Positions 26,161 to 36,551 of a stretch of 64,000 nucleotides of DNA are shown here, piece by piece. A program made the translations under genes and the position numbers. The notes beneath the pieces are model-generated. The model did not search any database. It saw only the letters and a program-made list of their open reading frames with translations, and was not told where the DNA came from. Position 1 is the first letter of the stretch. The number at the start of each line of letters is the position of its first letter. This DNA comes from Dysgonomonas mossii DSM 22836 (GTDB taxonomy: Bacteria; Bacteroidota; Bacteroidia; Bacteroidales; Dysgonomonadaceae), in contig NZ_GL892010.1 in NCBI RefSeq assembly GCF_000213575.1, positions 113,957 to 177,956 of the forward strand. Reading direction: 5' to 3'.

Positions 26161-26340
26161 TATAACATAACGTTCGCTGTAACGTCTCTACATAGGAAAC
26201 TGGCACTTTTCAAAATTAAGCGAGACCAACAGATGCAATGTTCATGCTATGCAGTTGTATAGCGTGGATTCGCCTGTTTCGCTTGTGGGTATGCCAGTAC
26301 CTCTATGTAGAAGCTTGTGAGATCCACGCTTTTTTTTGTA
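26161..26340 (+). ncRNA. Structured RNA downstream of rteC, candidate RteR-like sRNA or leader
   Basis: The stretch folds into nested helices. An outer stem pairs 26187-26205 (TCTACATAG...CTGGCA) with 26292-26311. A second stem pairs AAGCGAGAC (26218-26226) with GTTTCGCTT (26276-26284). An apical hairpin pairs GCTATGC (26246-26252) with GTATAGC (26257-26263) around loop AGTT. AGCGTGGAT (26261-26269) can instead pair with ATCCACGCT (26322-26330), followed by an 8-T run: a terminator stem that crosses the outer stem. In CTnDOT the sRNA RteR, an inhibitor of transfer, lies just downstream of rteC. Position supports that identity; sequence homology was not tested. An attenuator for the next gene is the alternative. 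Confidence 0.6.
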
Positions 26341-26366
26341 TATTATATACCTAAAACATACTGAAT

Positions 26367-26906
26367 ATGAGAAAAATAAAATTATATATTGCCACATCTA
26401 TTGATGGATATATTGCTGATATAGGCGGCGGACTAGACTGGCTTTCAGCATATCCAATTACACCTGAATTAAACTATGGGTATGATGAATTCTTCAATTC
26501 TGTTGATACTGTGATTATGGGTGGTAGAACTTATCGGGATATTCTAAATATGGATGTAATCTATCCATATAAGGACAAGATATCCTATATAATTACCCGA
26601 AATAAGATGAATAATCCGAAAGAGGATATTCATTTCGTTTCTGAGAATATAATAGAAGCTTTATCAGAGATCAAAAAACAAGAAGGTAAAGACATCTGGA
26701 TCGTAGGTGGAGGTGAAATTATTTCCATGCTTCTTGACAATGATTTAATAGATGAAATGATAATTACAATCATACCTATGATGCTTGGATCAGGAATTCC
26801 TTTATTTCCCAATATAGCTAAGGAATTGACTTGGAAGTTAGACAACACCCATTCATACAGTAATAATGTATTACAGGTTGAATATCATCGAGATATTGAG
26901 CTTTAA
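26367..26906 (+). CDS. Dihydrofolate-reductase-like / RibD C-terminal family protein
   Basis: 179 residues of the YyaP/YwjB-type DHFR-like fold: LYIATSIDGYIADIGGGLDW at the N-terminus, TVIMGGRTYRDIL, then the nucleotide-binding GKDIWIVGGGEIISMLLDND and MLGSGIPLFP. These small reductases bind NADPH; substrates of most are unknown. It is not a typical FolA, so trimethoprim resistance should not be assumed. It is ICE cargo between the structured RNA and the Xis-like genes. Confidence 0.82.
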   Translation: MRKIKLYIATSIDGYIADIGGGLDWLSAYPITPELNYGYDEFFNSVDTVIMGGRTYRDILNMDVIYPYKDKISYIITRNKMNNPKEDIHFVSENIIEALSEIKKQEGKDIWIVGGGEIISMLLDNDLIDEMIITIIPMMLGSGIPLFPNIAKELTWKLDNTHSYSNNVLQVEYHRDIEL

Positions 26907-26930
26907 ATACTATAAAAATAAAATTCCAAT

Positions 26931-26966
26931 TACCCAAGTTTATCCCAAGCTTGGGTATTTATTTTT
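26931..26966 (+). terminator. Hairpin with T-rich tail after the DHFR-like gene
   Basis: TACCCAAG (26931-26938) pairs with CTTGGGTA (26950-26957), followed by TTTATTTTTT, a plausible intrinsic terminator. The internal CCCAAGCTTGGG (26944-26955) is a perfect 12-base palindrome. A similar TATCCCAACTTGGG lies at 27123-27136, so the palindrome may also be an operator. Confidence 0.5.
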
Positions 26967-27183
26967 TCATACTTTTCTACATGAAACAGTCCTGAAAATA
27001 GCCATCAACAATATAAAATACTTCACTGAAACCTTATACCACAGATTCTCTTTCAAATAAATTAAAATAATTAAATGAAGGACCTTATCTATTAGTAAAC
27101 TAGGCACTTATCTGAAAATAGTTATCCCAACTTGGGCTTTTAAAACTTCTAAATATCAGACCTTTGTTTCAAACAAATATGAT
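26967..27183. promoter_or_regulatory. Upstream region of the Xis-like genes
   Basis: No gene is seen. It holds TATCCCAACTTGGG at 27123-27136, echoing the palindrome at 26944, and GACCTTTG near 27159, one base off the -7 consensus, about 20 bases before the ATG at 27184. This is where an excision-operon promoter and its operator would be expected. Confidence 0.35.
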
Positions 27184-27546
27184 ATGGAAGTTATAACAAT
27201 AGATTCAGAAGCATTTAAAGAATTAATCAGAAAGATTGATTCGATTACCGACTACATCCGAAATAATGATACGTCCAGTACATCTAAAGAATTGGACGAA
27301 GTATGGGTCGATAGTTATGAAGTATGTACCTTTCTACGGATAAGCGAACGGACTCTGCAACGCCTTCGCTCCAATCAACTTATCTCATATTCGATTCTGT
27401 CAGGAAAAACCTATTATACTATAGGAGAAATAAAGCGTATTCTACAGGAACACTTGGTTAAAACCGGTGAAGAAGCACTTTCTGATCTGATAAATAGCCA
27501 TCAACAGTATATTGAACGCAGGAAAAGAAACAAACCTAAAAAGTAA
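27184..27546 (+). CDS. Xis2c-like helix-turn-helix protein of the excision module
   Basis: 120 residues. A MerR/excisionase-like winged HTH lies at about 42-100: DSYEVCTFLRISERTLQRLR, SNQLISYSILSGKTYYTIGE and IKRILQEHL. This is the pattern of the small paired HTH proteins of CTnDOT-type elements (Xis2c/Xis2d), which bend DNA at the att site during excision. The acidic N-terminus and basic tail (ERRKRNKPKK) are typical. It precedes a paralogue by 4 bases. Confidence 0.8.
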   Translation: MEVITIDSEAFKELIRKIDSITDYIRNNDTSSTSKELDEVWVDSYEVCTFLRISERTLQRLRSNQLISYSILSGKTYYTIGEIKRILQEHLVKTGEEALSDLINSHQQYIERRKRNKPKK

Positions 27547-27550
27547 GGTT

Positions 27551-27883
27551 ATGATGATAGACGATGAAATATTCGAATCCAATATAAAGGGACTGGTCAG
27601 GCTTCTCAAACGCATAGATGAAAAAGTTGATAAGCTCCTGGTTTCTGAGAACAGTGGTGTATTGGGAGAGCGTTTACTTGATAATCAGGATTTATGCCTT
27701 TTCCTTAAAATCACCCCACGTACCTTACAACGTTATCGCAATTTAGGATTACTCCCTTTCAAAACAATCTGTAAGCGGAACTATTATAGGGAATCGGATG
27801 TCAAAATCTTTGTAGATCAATACTTCGGAGGCAAAGATAAACTTACAGATAAGGATAAATGGCAAAAGAAAAAAATATTGTAA
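27551..27883 (+). CDS. Xis2d-like helix-turn-helix protein
   Basis: 110 residues from the ATG at 27551 (a TTG at 27512 lies inside the previous gene). The HTH core DNQDLCLFLKITPRTLQRYR, NLGLLPFKTICKRNYYRESD parallels that of the gene just upstream, indicating tandem paralogues. It is predicted to work with the upstream protein in directing integrase-mediated excision under RteC control. The exc/topoisomerase gene of CTnDOT is not found next to it. Confidence 0.8.
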   Translation: MMIDDEIFESNIKGLVRLLKRIDEKVDKLLVSENSGVLGERLLDNQDLCLFLKITPRTLQRYRNLGLLPFKTICKRNYYRESDVKIFVDQYFGGKDKLTDKDKWQKKKIL

Positions 27884-27913
27884 GAGCGAGTAGCAATGTT
27901 GTATTTCATAACT

Positions 27914-27955
27914 AAAAAAACCTCTCTATCATGAGGATATCGAGGGTTCTTTTTT
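27914..27955 (+). terminator. Bidirectional terminator
   Basis: AACCTCTCTATC (27919-27930) pairs with GATATCGAGGGTT (27936-27948), with a small bulge. It is flanked by an A run (27914-27920) and a T run (27950-27955). It serves both the Xis-like operon and the converging gene on the minus strand. Confidence 0.7.
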
Positions 27956-27964
27956 AATATACTT

Positions 27965-28849
27965 TTATGGTATTCTAGTCTCTAAACGAGCTAATAGATA
28001 TCTTGCAAATACACTAACTGTGTGATATCTAAATGTAGAATCTTCTTCATCTGAGATACCTGGATGAGAACCTGTAGGGTGTAATCTTTTCCACAAACCA
28101 GCAACATACGATTTGTCTAATGGATTTGTCGATATTGAGACTTCATTTAAAGTTCTTAATAAAAAAGGCGGATTTAAATTGCTTAGTTCATTTTGTGCAC
28201 TACCAAAATCAGTGCAAGTTGATGTTGAGTTTAAATTATGTGCGATCTCAATCAATAAAGATTCAATAAAGGTTCTAAATTGTCCATTAGCTGCAGCCCA
28301 ATTCGAACTTGAATGATTACTTATTGCTTGTACAAGATGAGCTTTTGATGTTGAAAAATTAAAATGGTCTAATAATCGGATCAATTCATTTTCTGTATTT
28401 GTTACTAATAATTCTTCGGGTAATAAGGATACGACTATTCCATTGTTAATTTTAAAGCCATCTCTTTTCAAATTCATACTTAAGCTTGTATACGCTTCAT
28501 TAAATAATTCATCCATGTTTTCATTATCGCTATCCTCTTCTACTAAATCGGTTAAAGAGAATGGGTCATATCTTAGAGATGAACTTGTCGTAGAATCCCT
28601 TTCTGATTCAAATTTATCAAAAACGTATTTTATAGCATCCTTTTGCAAATCTCCACTATATGGACCCGTTATTTGATTATCATTTAAAGCTATAAGTATT
28701 TGATTCGCTTTCATACTCTTAGATAGGTTTAATCCATTATGTTGAGATTGCAAAGGAATATCCATTGTAATAGCAAACCGCTCTAATTCAGCAGTAGTCC
28801 ATGTTTCAACTATACGTATAGTTTCTAAATTTGTAGTTTTCGACAGCAT
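27965..28849 (-). CDS. Uncharacterised cargo protein, Abi_C-like C-terminus
   Basis: 294 residues; no firm family. The N-terminal 60 residues look like a small helical domain (TWTTAELERFAITMDIPL). The C-terminal half is helical, with NHSSSNWAAANGQFRTFIES and a final segment (GSHPGISDEEDSTFRYHTVS) that resembles the abortive-infection C-terminal domain or HEPN-like helices. It is AT-rich, separated from its neighbours by a terminator on one side and its own promoter on the other, as is common for defence cargo in ICEs. A role in phage defence is inference only. Confidence 0.5.
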   Translation of the reverse strand: MLSKTTNLETIRIVETWTTAELERFAITMDIPLQSQHNGLNLSKSMKANQILIALNDNQITGPYSGDLQKDAIKYVFDKFESERDSTTSSSLRYDPFSLTDLVEEDSDNENMDELFNEAYTSLSMNLKRDGFKINNGIVVSLLPEELLVTNTENELIRLLDHFNFSTSKAHLVQAISNHSSSNWAAANGQFRTFIESLLIEIAHNLNSTSTCTDFGSAQNELSNLNPPFLLRTLNEVSISTNPLDKSYVAGLWKRLHPTGSHPGISDEEDSTFRYHTVSVFARYLLARLETRIP

Positions 28850-28883
28850 AAAATAAGATTTTTAATTTACCGACACTAATATA

Positions 28884-28891
28884 CAAAATTA
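28884..28891 (-). promoter_or_regulatory. -7 promoter box of the Abi-like gene
   Basis: On the minus strand the octamer reads TAATTTTG, fitting TAnnTTTG, 35 bases before the start at 28849. Confidence 0.4.
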
Positions 28892-28944
28892 GTATAAGAG
28901 AATAGTTTATTAACCAAAATATACGATCGTATAATTAATTATTT

Positions 28945-31900
28945 CTATATTTTAATTCCTCTAGAAATTTGTTCTTCTTTCTTATTAGTATCAGAACCTA
29001 CTTTTCCGATCAATATACGATCCCTGTTTGCATCAATAATCTCCTTAATACTCATTGGTTTCCCTGAGCGAACATTATTTACAGAATCAACAGACTGTAC
29101 AGGAGTAACTTTTTGAACTTCTTTCGGTTCATCTTTGGTTGTCAGAGTAAGCTGAATTTGTCGATCCAAAGCGACCAATTCTGTTTTCAATTCTTTTAAT
29201 AGAGGTTCTTTTTTGAAAGAAGAATCAATAACTTCTTTTAGTATGGGTAGATCTTTAGATAGTTTTTCATTATCGGTGTGGTATTTCTCAATCAATTTAG
29301 GAATACGCTCCAAAGCATTCAGAAAATTCATAGCGGCTAGTTTCGGATCAGTAGCGATATGTCCGTTATTGTAGTTGTACTTTATTCCACCCTCCCCTTC
29401 TATAAAAAATCGGTTATCTTTAAAGATCGAACCTTCTTTTTGACTGTCCTCTGTCTTTACAAGAAGTTTAAAATCATAGAGTGTACCTATGGTGAAATAC
29501 TCGTTATTGGTGCGGGCATTATCCGATAAGTGATTTAACTTTTCTCCGATAATTTTCAGATCAGATGAATTTATCCCTTCCAATTTTACAGGATTCAGTT
29601 TATTCCCCTCATTATCTGTCTGAGCACGATTACTGAATGCATCCCAGTCTTTTGTCATGCGGTTTATCATTTGGGTATTTCCTTCGATGGTTCGGGTACT
29701 ATCCTCATATTTGAAAGTCGCTGAAGATTTACTCTTGACAAATGCTTTCTTCTCACTTTCCAAAGCATTGATCTTTTTCTCCAGCTTGGCTTTCTCCAAT
29801 AAATCGGTATTACCTGAAAGAATAGCCACATACTCCGAGAAATTCATGCCTGCACTTTCATCCATGCTGCCCTCATCAATAGTACGACTGCCCAGACTAT
29901 TATTCTTTAGCTGATTGATAAATGTCTGTTTATTCTGTAACAGATTGAACTTATAGGAATCAAGGCTTTTCTCAACTGCATAGATAACCACATCGACTTT
30001 GTTATCTGCATATAGTTTAGCGATTTCATTTCCTTTACGAATAGCACGCCCGTCCCGTTGTTGCAAGTCAGATGGTCGCCACGGTGTATCCAAATGATGG
30101 ATAGCTACAGCTCTTTGCTGAGCGTTTACTCCTGTTCCCAACATCGAAGTAGAACCAAACAATACTCGGATACGCCCTTCATTCATTCCTTCAATCAATG
30201 TTTTACGGGCATTATCTGTTTTAGCTTCCTGAATAAAGCGTATCTCATGTCCGGGAATACCATGATCCTCTACCAGCTTTCGCTTAATCTCTGAATACGG
30301 ATTCCATTCATTGGGTTTATATGTGCCTAAATCAGAGAATACAAATTGTGTTCCTTTATTGGATTCATATTTATTGTAATACTCTGCTATTTTAGCTGCA
30401 CAATGAGATGCTTTGTTATCGACATGGTCACCATATGCCTGATTAATCATACGCATATCCAATGACATCTTACGGGCATAGTCGGTCGCAATCAGCATCT
30501 TTGCTTTATCTTCTTTTTCAGTCAGTGGAACTCGGCCTAGTAATGTCGCATCTCCTGTTTTAGCAAATTCCATTAGTTTTTGAATAAATATTTCCTGCTG
30601 CGGTGTTGGTGGGATATTGTACAGTATCTCATTCTTTTCGGGACGGTCTATGCCAATATCTTTTGCTGTCCGAAAATCAGTAATCTCTGCATAAAAGTTC
30701 GCCAGTTCAGGGACTTTAATAAAATAACGGAAACGTTCTTTCTGTACGATCTGGTTGGTAACAGAAAATTCATAATCGGTTGTTTTTTTGGCATAGATTG
30801 CTGCCCATGCATCAAAAGAATTGATACCCTGATTTTCCAATTCTTTCGGACGAAGATATTTGAATAACAGATATAATTCTGTCAGGGAGTTGGATATGGT
30901 CGTCCCCGAAAGGAATGTAGCTCCTAAGTCTTTACCTGTACGCTCCTGTATCGTACGAACGGCAAAGAGCATATTCAAGGCTCGTTGGCTTCCCTCAGGA
31001 TTACCTAAGCCTGCAACACGATCATGTCGAGTGGTAAAAGTCAGGTTCTTAAATTGATGAGATTCGTCTACAAACAAATGGTCGATTCCCATCATTTTGA
31101 AATCTACCACATCATCCGTGCGGTTCTTTATCGTATCGGCAAGCACACTCAGCTTTACCTCCAGATTCTGTTTTCTTATTTCCAATCCCCGTAACATGCG
31201 TTTGGAAGCGGATTTACCTTCAATCTGTTCGATAACACGAAGATTCTCTTCGACCGAATCCAGTTCTGTTTGGAATATCTGTTGCTGCATTTCAGGAGAT
31301 TGGGGTAGCTTTCCAAATTGATCGTGCGTCAGGATAACGGCATCCCAGTTGTTGTTCTTTATATCATTGAAGATCTTTACCCGTTTACTTGGTGTAAAGT
31401 CTTCCTTTCCCGGATAGAGAATCTTTGCATTTGGATATGCTGTTCTAAAGGTATGAGCTATTTCGTGTACATTGGCTTTTAGCCCTAATATCATCGGTTT
31501 GTTAGCTAACCCTAATCGTTTCATTTCATAGGCTGCAATACACATAATAAGTGTCTTTCCTCCACCTACTTCGTGATCAGCTATGCCTCCGCCTATGAGT
31601 TTTTGCATCCATATACAGTCCTTCTGACTCGGATATAAATCGACAATACCTAAAGCTTTCAGGTCAAGATCAGGGAATGTCTGGTGTGAACCATCGTATT
31701 CAGGACGGACATAACAGTTGAATTTTTTATTATATAGATCTGCTAACTTATTTTGAAATTCGGGAGACTGGTTGTTGAGCCAGTCGGTAAAACCGTTTCG
31801 TATCTCGTCTATTTTGGAATTTGCTAATTGGATTGCTTCTGGGTCTGCGACTTTTATACTTTTGCGTTCTCCGTTCTCATCCAATACTTCAATTGTCTTG

Positions 31901-34338
31901 GTGATATTCGGAGTTGTGTTAAGCAGTGCATGCTTCATCAGATGGATGCCTGTGAAAAGCTGCTTTTCACTTTGTATAGCAAACTTTTCATTAATAATCA
32001 GGTTACTTCGTTCGGAATTGACAGTAAAATCATCACGAGAGGCATAATATTCAATATTTACATTGGTTTCAAAAAGTGTACTGGCATAATCCCGATAGGT
32101 TTGCATCGGTATCCAGCGTTCTCCGAAGTTAAAATCAAGTTCCGCATAGCGGATTGGTTGTGGAATAGATTCTTCTAATACTTTAAGGGCGGTTTGTGAT
32201 GCCGGATCATTCGGGTGATTCGTGAGATAATTTTTGACTTGCTCTGCTTTTTCAATTACATTTCCTGAAATAAACTTATCCCGTATCTCAAAGTTTTGGA
32301 TCATCGGATTGAAATAGATCTGCCCTTCCAGATCATTTAAAACCTCTTCCCGCTTTTTATTATCCAATAGCGAGAGCATATAATCCAGATGAATCTCTCC
32401 ATATTTGTTTAATGATGCAACTAAAGCTTCACGAGAGGTTTCTGTATGTTTTATCTCATCAGGATTAAAACTTACAGGTCTCTGAAATATATCCGCCTTT
32501 TGCAATCTTCCGTCTATCCTGCGTTCTAATGCAAGAATCGCTGTTCCGGAAGAATCCATCTTGATTATATCCAGATTCTTCTTATCGTTCAGATTTCCAT
32601 AGAGCCTGAAAAAAGAATCATAGGAGGTATTCAGGTCTTTTCGTAAATCAGGTTCTTCAGTCAGATTCTTGGCTTCATAGTCGTACAACTTATGATACGC
32701 ATCCCGTAATTGGATATACCTGTCAACCTTTGATTGCTGTATTGTCGGCAGATCCAAGGGCTGAAACACAGCATCTGTCCTGTAACGATCTTTCAGATAG
32801 CCGATCTGCCCGTCATCTTTGACTAATGAGCCTTGCTTATGGTATTCTTCCAATATGCCGGAGAAGGGTCGAAGTTCCATCGGTGGTTTTGGTTGCTCTT
32901 CTCTGACAACTTGTTCGGGGCTGGGTTCAGGCTTTTGTCTCTCATTGGAGGAAAACAAACTTAACTGTACAGGTTTCTGATTGGGTTGAGGTGTGCGTTT
33001 TCTTTTGTTCGGTTTAATCTGTGTACGCTCGGCTTCTGTAAACCCAAACAAATCATATAAAGACATGGTTGGTTGTGATACATTCAGCTCAATAACTTTA
33101 ACTTTAGCTTTTTCTTCTGCTACTTGAGACTTGTTATTTATTGCAGATGTATTCTGAACAGCCTTTTGATTTTGTGATGAATACTTATAGTATAAGTTCA
33201 GATCGAGATTCAGTTTAAAATCGGTATTTAACATCTGCTTTAAATCAGAAGAAATAGCTTCCATTCCTCCTTCATGTAAGAATACCTGTGCCGGTTTTCC
33301 ATAAGGATCGGTATCTCTAAATCCTTTGGTATGGACTATTCGTTGTAGATTTTCAAAGCTGCTGTTGATTGTTATACCCGATGAAAGCTCATAGGTTGTC
33401 AGGAACTTTTTCTCTTGACGGGTTAGTTCTTGCTTTAGTGTATTCTTTTGCAGAACGATTAAATCGCTACCGACTTCTGTTCCTGCATTTTCTACAAAGA
33501 GGTTATTCGGTAAACGGATAGCTGATACCAGATTGGTATTATTCATTAGCCATTGCCTTACGGCTTGATTGTTTGGTGAGTTTAATACACCCTGAGAGGT
33601 AATAAATGCCATCAATCCTCCTTCACGCAATGTTTCAACTCCTTTCAGAAAGAAATAATTGTGAATGGCCCGAGTAGAATCCCTATGCAGTTTATCTGTT
33701 TTCATAAATTCTGCATCGAATACACTCATCTCTCCAAAAGGAATATTGGAAGTAACCACATCAAAATGATTATTATATCGGCTCTCAATAGTTTCAAAGC
33801 CATCTACAATAACTTTATCATCAGGATTGATATGAGATAATATTTTACCAGTCAGAAGATCCTTTTCAAAATTAATGATATCAGCTTTGAGGTAGCGGAA
33901 AGAAAAAGCAGAGGAAAAACCACCCATGCCTGCTGATGGGTCCAACAGGGTATTTATCTGTACATCGTTATCACTGAATGTATCGGCTAGAGCCTGAACA
34001 ACTAAAGGCGGAGTATAGAAAGCTGTCAGTACCGAGTTCTTTATACTATTGATATATTGCTTATACTCTATAGCAGAATCGGTATTATCCCTGATTACCC
34101 GATGCAGTTCGGCGACCATCGGAAATAACTCCAGTTCAGATTTTGCCCATGATGCTGTATCTGCCAGACTATTGACAGGATTAAGTACACATTTGAGGCC
34201 TCCGAATCCGGTATATTCCATTAATATATCCTGCTCGATTTCGGTAGCTGGGCGTTGTTCTTTTTCAAGGGTAAAAACGACCTTAACTGCATCGATATTG
34301 GCTCTCAGATGAGCCTTTTTATTATAGCTCATGTTCAT
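28945..34338 (-). CDS. Giant N6-adenine methylase / SNF2-type helicase of conjugative elements
   Basis: 1797 residues. The N-terminal methyltransferase has SAM motif [10 protein letters not shown] (near 150) and the catalytic loop NIPFGE (near 205; Ile in place of the usual first Pro of NPPF). A helicase core has Walker A EVGGGKT (near 925), Walker B-like DESHQF (near 1090) and motif [16 protein letters not shown] (near 1430). The C-terminal 300 residues are coiled and basic. Large methylase-helicases of this type are carried by many Bacteroidales ICEs and are thought to protect or process transferred DNA. It overlaps the DUF1896 gene by 17 bases, one transcript. Confidence 0.87.
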   Translation of the reverse strand: MNMSYNKKAHLRANIDAVKVVFTLEKEQRPATEIEQDILMEYTGFGGLKCVLNPVNSLADTASWAKSELELFPMVAELHRVIRDNTDSAIEYKQYINSIKNSVLTAFYTPPLVVQALADTFSDNDVQINTLLDPSAGMGGFSSAFSFRYLKADIINFEKDLLTGKILSHINPDDKVIVDGFETIESRYNNHFDVVTSNIPFGEMSVFDAEFMKTDKLHRDSTRAIHNYFFLKGVETLREGGLMAFITSQGVLNSPNNQAVRQWLMNNTNLVSAIRLPNNLFVENAGTEVGSDLIVLQKNTLKQELTRQEKKFLTTYELSSGITINSSFENLQRIVHTKGFRDTDPYGKPAQVFLHEGGMEAISSDLKQMLNTDFKLNLDLNLYYKYSSQNQKAVQNTSAINNKSQVAEEKAKVKVIELNVSQPTMSLYDLFGFTEAERTQIKPNKRKRTPQPNQKPVQLSLFSSNERQKPEPSPEQVVREEQPKPPMELRPFSGILEEYHKQGSLVKDDGQIGYLKDRYRTDAVFQPLDLPTIQQSKVDRYIQLRDAYHKLYDYEAKNLTEEPDLRKDLNTSYDSFFRLYGNLNDKKNLDIIKMDSSGTAILALERRIDGRLQKADIFQRPVSFNPDEIKHTETSREALVASLNKYGEIHLDYMLSLLDNKKREEVLNDLEGQIYFNPMIQNFEIRDKFISGNVIEKAEQVKNYLTNHPNDPASQTALKVLEESIPQPIRYAELDFNFGERWIPMQTYRDYASTLFETNVNIEYYASRDDFTVNSERSNLIINEKFAIQSEKQLFTGIHLMKHALLNTTPNITKTIEVLDENGERKSIKVADPEAIQLANSKIDEIRNGFTDWLNNQSPEFQNKLADLYNKKFNCYVRPEYDGSHQTFPDLDLKALGIVDLYPSQKDCIWMQKLIGGGIADHEVGGGKTLIMCIAAYEMKRLGLANKPMILGLKANVHEIAHTFRTAYPNAKILYPGKEDFTPSKRVKIFNDIKNNNWDAVILTHDQFGKLPQSPEMQQQIFQTELDSVEENLRVIEQIEGKSASKRMLRGLEIRKQNLEVKLSVLADTIKNRTDDVVDFKMMGIDHLFVDESHQFKNLTFTTRHDRVAGLGNPEGSQRALNMLFAVRTIQERTGKDLGATFLSGTTISNSLTELYLLFKYLRPKELENQGINSFDAWAAIYAKKTTDYEFSVTNQIVQKERFRYFIKVPELANFYAEITDFRTAKDIGIDRPEKNEILYNIPPTPQQEIFIQKLMEFAKTGDATLLGRVPLTEKEDKAKMLIATDYARKMSLDMRMINQAYGDHVDNKASHCAAKIAEYYNKYESNKGTQFVFSDLGTYKPNEWNPYSEIKRKLVEDHGIPGHEIRFIQEAKTDNARKTLIEGMNEGRIRVLFGSTSMLGTGVNAQQRAVAIHHLDTPWRPSDLQQRDGRAIRKGNEIAKLYADNKVDVVIYAVEKSLDSYKFNLLQNKQTFINQLKNNSLGSRTIDEGSMDESAGMNFSEYVAILSGNTDLLEKAKLEKKINALESEKKAFVKSKSSATFKYEDSTRTIEGNTQMINRMTKDWDAFSNRAQTDNEGNKLNPVKLEGINSSDLKIIGEKLNHLSDNARTNNEYFTIGTLYDFKLLVKTEDSQKEGSIFKDNRFFIEGEGGIKYNYNNGHIATDPKLAAMNFLNALERIPKLIEKYHTDNEKLSKDLPILKEVIDSSFKKEPLLKELKTELVALDRQIQLTLTTKDEPKEVQKVTPVQSVDSVNNVRSGKPMSIKEIIDANRDRILIGKVGSDTNKKEEQISRGIKI

Positions 34339-34759
34339 CCTCCCATATATCTATTAATCCAACCAGTTCCGTATAGAGTAGATTGTATTCGGCAGAATAC
34401 GCAAACTCATCATGCAGGGTATATTCTGTAAAGACTTCTTCACAGAGAGGGAGTAGTAACATTGTTTTCTGAAAGACTTCGCTTTCGGGGATATAGGAAA
34501 ATTCCTCTAAAAGAATCGAACGGACGGTATCGAATTTGGAGAATAAAAGCCCTTCATATAAAGCTTTACAAGCCATTTCTTCGGCCCGGTCGTGAGAGTA
34601 ACCGTCTTTTATTGCATTGGAATAGGCTTCAGCTGCAATATCTGCTCTTGTTTTAATGAATTGGGAATCTTCTGTTTTGTCGGGATGGCTTTCCTGAAGA
34701 TAGGAATGAAGAAGTAGTCCGTAATAGGACAACTCCTGCCGGTTATTTTTAGCTTTCAT
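34322..34759 (-). CDS. DUF1896 family protein
   Basis: 145 residues fitting the DUF1896 family throughout: [20 protein letters not shown], then [40 protein letters not shown] and the ending [18 protein letters not shown]. The family occurs almost only next to the giant methylase-helicase in Bacteroidales mobile elements; function is unknown. It lies directly upstream of, and overlaps, that gene. Confidence 0.87.
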   Translation of the reverse strand: MKAKNNRQELSYYGLLLHSYLQESHPDKTEDSQFIKTRADIAAEAYSNAIKDGYSHDRAEEMACKALYEGLLFSKFDTVRSILLEEFSYIPESEVFQKTMLLLPLCEEVFTEYTLHDEFAYSAEYNLLYTELVGLIDIWEDEHEL

Positions 34760-34762
34760 TGT

Positions 34763-34889
34763 GGTGGAAATTAGTGGAGGTCGGTAGACCGTTTTTAATA
34801 ATGTAGTATAGGGGATTGCTTATAAAAGCAGAACGGCTCCCGGGTTTTCCTTTCCCCGAGAGCCTCCACTAATTTCTCAAAGTTACAAG
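34763..34889. repeat. Structured leader with inverted copies of a motif shared with the traE leader
   Basis: On the minus strand 34763-34795 reads CGGTCTACCGACC then CCACTAATTTCC, almost the same as 46129-46153 before traE. The GGTC/GACC mini-hairpin is kept while its loop differs. On the plus strand CCTCCACTAATTTCTC followed by TTACAAG lies at 34864-34889, forming an inverted repeat with the first copy. Between them GGCTCCCGGG (34835-34844) pairs with CCCGAGAGCC (34855-34864), 9 of 10 positions. It is probably the 5' leader of the DUF1896/methylase transcript. Confidence 0.55.
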
Positions 34890-34969
34890 CTGGCCAAAGT
34901 ACCTCCCGATACAAAGCAGCCTATGAAGTAAAGTTGTAGAAATCAGCGGTAAATATAGGGATTTATCTG

Positions 34970-36361
34970 TTATCTTCTTATTCCCCGGGATTGTTGCTGG
35001 GACTCTTCCTGTTCCTGTTTATTCTCCTGCTTTTCTTTCTGTTTTTCGGTTGGTACGGTCTGCCCTTGCTCTAACGGCTCTCTTACTTTCTTGGTCGCTT
35101 CATTGGTTTTTCCTTCCGAATTAACGGCAATCTGAACCTTATGGCGGTTATCGGGCTTAACTGTACCTTGTTCCAATGCTTTCTTGTAATCGGTAGCAAA
35201 CATGAAGTCGGTTTTACCCGTTTCGGGTTTCCACGTAATGTAGCCATTGTAGTTTTTTCCGTTGCGATCAGTCAGACCACTGACATAAACGGTTTTTCCT
35301 TCATTCAGGCTCGCCTGCTGATCTTCGGTTAGTTCTTTCTTGCGGAATGACTTTGGGGCTTCTTGCTGGCTTTCGGATTGGTGTTGGGATTGGCTTTGCC
35401 TGGGGGTATTCCCAAAATGTATTTCAAGACCTCTTCTGTCGGCATTAATCTGAACCGTACCACTGAACAGAGTGTCTTTCTTCGATTTCATATCTTCTAA
35501 ATAAACACCTTTTCCTTCTGCCAAATCTTTCTTCTGTTCCTCGCTTAGTTTGATCCCTTTAAATTCATCCGGTATTTTTATCCTGTCGGCACGAAGGGCT
35601 ACCAGTTCATTGGTCAGTTTATCTATGGAGACAAAAGCATTCATCTTCATACCTTCTTTGGGTTCAATCTCAATCAGTCTTCCTGCATTACCTGTTTGGC
35701 GAAGATTCTCTTTATCTTCTTTTGTGAATGTTGCTCCCATAAAAGGATAATTGAGTTCGGGTGCATTACGTATATTGTGAATACGCAGTTTGATATTACC
35801 CTCCGCATCTTCTCTGAAAGACAAACGGGCATCGGAATAGACGGCTTCTCCCAGAGCTTCGGTTTTGATAGTAAGCAGTACAGGGGATTTTTGCCAGTTG
35901 AACATCGGCTCTAAGCTACCTGATTTTTCGAGTTTTTCTTTGGTGATACCTAATTCTGCCAACTGATCCCAATTAATTCGGGATTCATCCAGCGCTTGAT
36001 ATTCTTTTGGAGCAAAAGCTTCAGGTAAGATTTTGTAGGCATCTAATGCTTCTTTATTGGATGGATTATCAGGATCTTTCAGCATTTCTTTGAGAACAGG
36101 CGTAATACTCTCAAACAACTCTAACGGGATTTTAAAGAAATGAAAATGTGTAGGATCTTTACTCTGGCTCAGGAAGTTTTTGAAGAAGTTTTCTAATACA
36201 TCGGCATTCTTGTCGATTTTTAGGAAAGCGGGTTCATTCTCTTTGGTTGCTTTAACCGTTTTAGGTGTACCGTCTTCATTAATACCGCTGACAACATTCA
36301 GGTTGTTACTATTTTTTTCTGTGACTAGCAGAATTTCTTGGTCATTTACTTTTTCATTCAT
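34970..36361 (-). CDS. DUF4099/DUF3945-domain protein of conjugative elements
   Basis: 463 residues. The N-terminal part (about 1-125) fits the DUF4099-type region, with INWDQLAELGITKEKLEKSG. It is followed by repeated DUF3945-type units (GIKLSEEQKKDLAEGKGVYL, RKKELTEDQQASLNEGKTVY) and a low-complexity Gln/Glu-rich tail ending QQSRGIRR. Such proteins are frequent in Bacteroidales ICEs near topoisomerase genes and are of unknown role. It is first in its minus-strand group, with the duplicated palindromic element (36438-36480) about 75 bases upstream. Confidence 0.8.
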   Translation of the reverse strand: MNEKVNDQEILLVTEKNSNNLNVVSGINEDGTPKTVKATKENEPAFLKIDKNADVLENFFKNFLSQSKDPTHFHFFKIPLELFESITPVLKEMLKDPDNPSNKEALDAYKILPEAFAPKEYQALDESRINWDQLAELGITKEKLEKSGSLEPMFNWQKSPVLLTIKTEALGEAVYSDARLSFREDAEGNIKLRIHNIRNAPELNYPFMGATFTKEDKENLRQTGNAGRLIEIEPKEGMKMNAFVSIDKLTNELVALRADRIKIPDEFKGIKLSEEQKKDLAEGKGVYLEDMKSKKDTLFSGTVQINADRRGLEIHFGNTPRQSQSQHQSESQQEAPKSFRKKELTEDQQASLNEGKTVYVSGLTDRNGKNYNGYITWKPETGKTDFMFATDYKKALEQGTVKPDNRHKVQIAVNSEGKTNEATKKVREPLEQGQTVPTEKQKEKQENKQEQEESQQQSRGIRR

Positions 36362-36437
36362 AAAACTAAAATTAGTGATGCATCAATAGCAATGCTTCAC
36401 TAATTTAGAATGAAAAGATCGCTATATAATTGATTAT

Positions 36438-36480
36438 AAAAGAACTGTCATCTGATGACATCTGGTGTCATCATTTGTCT
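36438..36480 (-). promoter_or_regulatory. Palindromic operator-like element, copy 1
   Basis: It contains TGTCATCTGATGACA (36446-36460), a near-perfect dyad, followed after five bases by a third half-site TGTCATC (36466-36472), between AAAAGAAC on one side and ATTTGTCT on the other. An almost identical element occurs in reverse orientation at 43808-43850. Both copies point the same way relative to the next downstream gene (the DUF3945 gene on minus, traA on plus). It is probably the binding site of an element-encoded regulator. Confidence 0.6.
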
Positions 36481-36500
36481 GAGTTGGAGAGAATTATTTG

Positions 36501-36508
36501 TATATTTG
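36501..36508 (+). promoter_or_regulatory. -7 promoter box for hamAB
   Basis: TATATTTG is a perfect TAnnTTTG box, 43 bases before the hamA ATG. TTG at 36484-36486 or TTTG at 36474-36477 could be the -33 element, at slightly short or long spacing. Confidence 0.45.
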
Positions 36509-36551
36509 TTGCATCTATCTTATGATGAACATGTTTAAGTAAAGAATTACT

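Noticed and set aside
26221..26340. A tRNA gene in the structured region
   Set aside because: The stems do not form a cloverleaf, there is no T-loop GTTCGAnTC, and a T run typical of a terminator follows.
26367..26906. Trimethoprim-resistance dihydrofolate reductase
   Set aside because: The protein fits the RibD C-terminal/YyaP-like branch rather than FolA or Dfr enzymes; no basis for a resistance claim.
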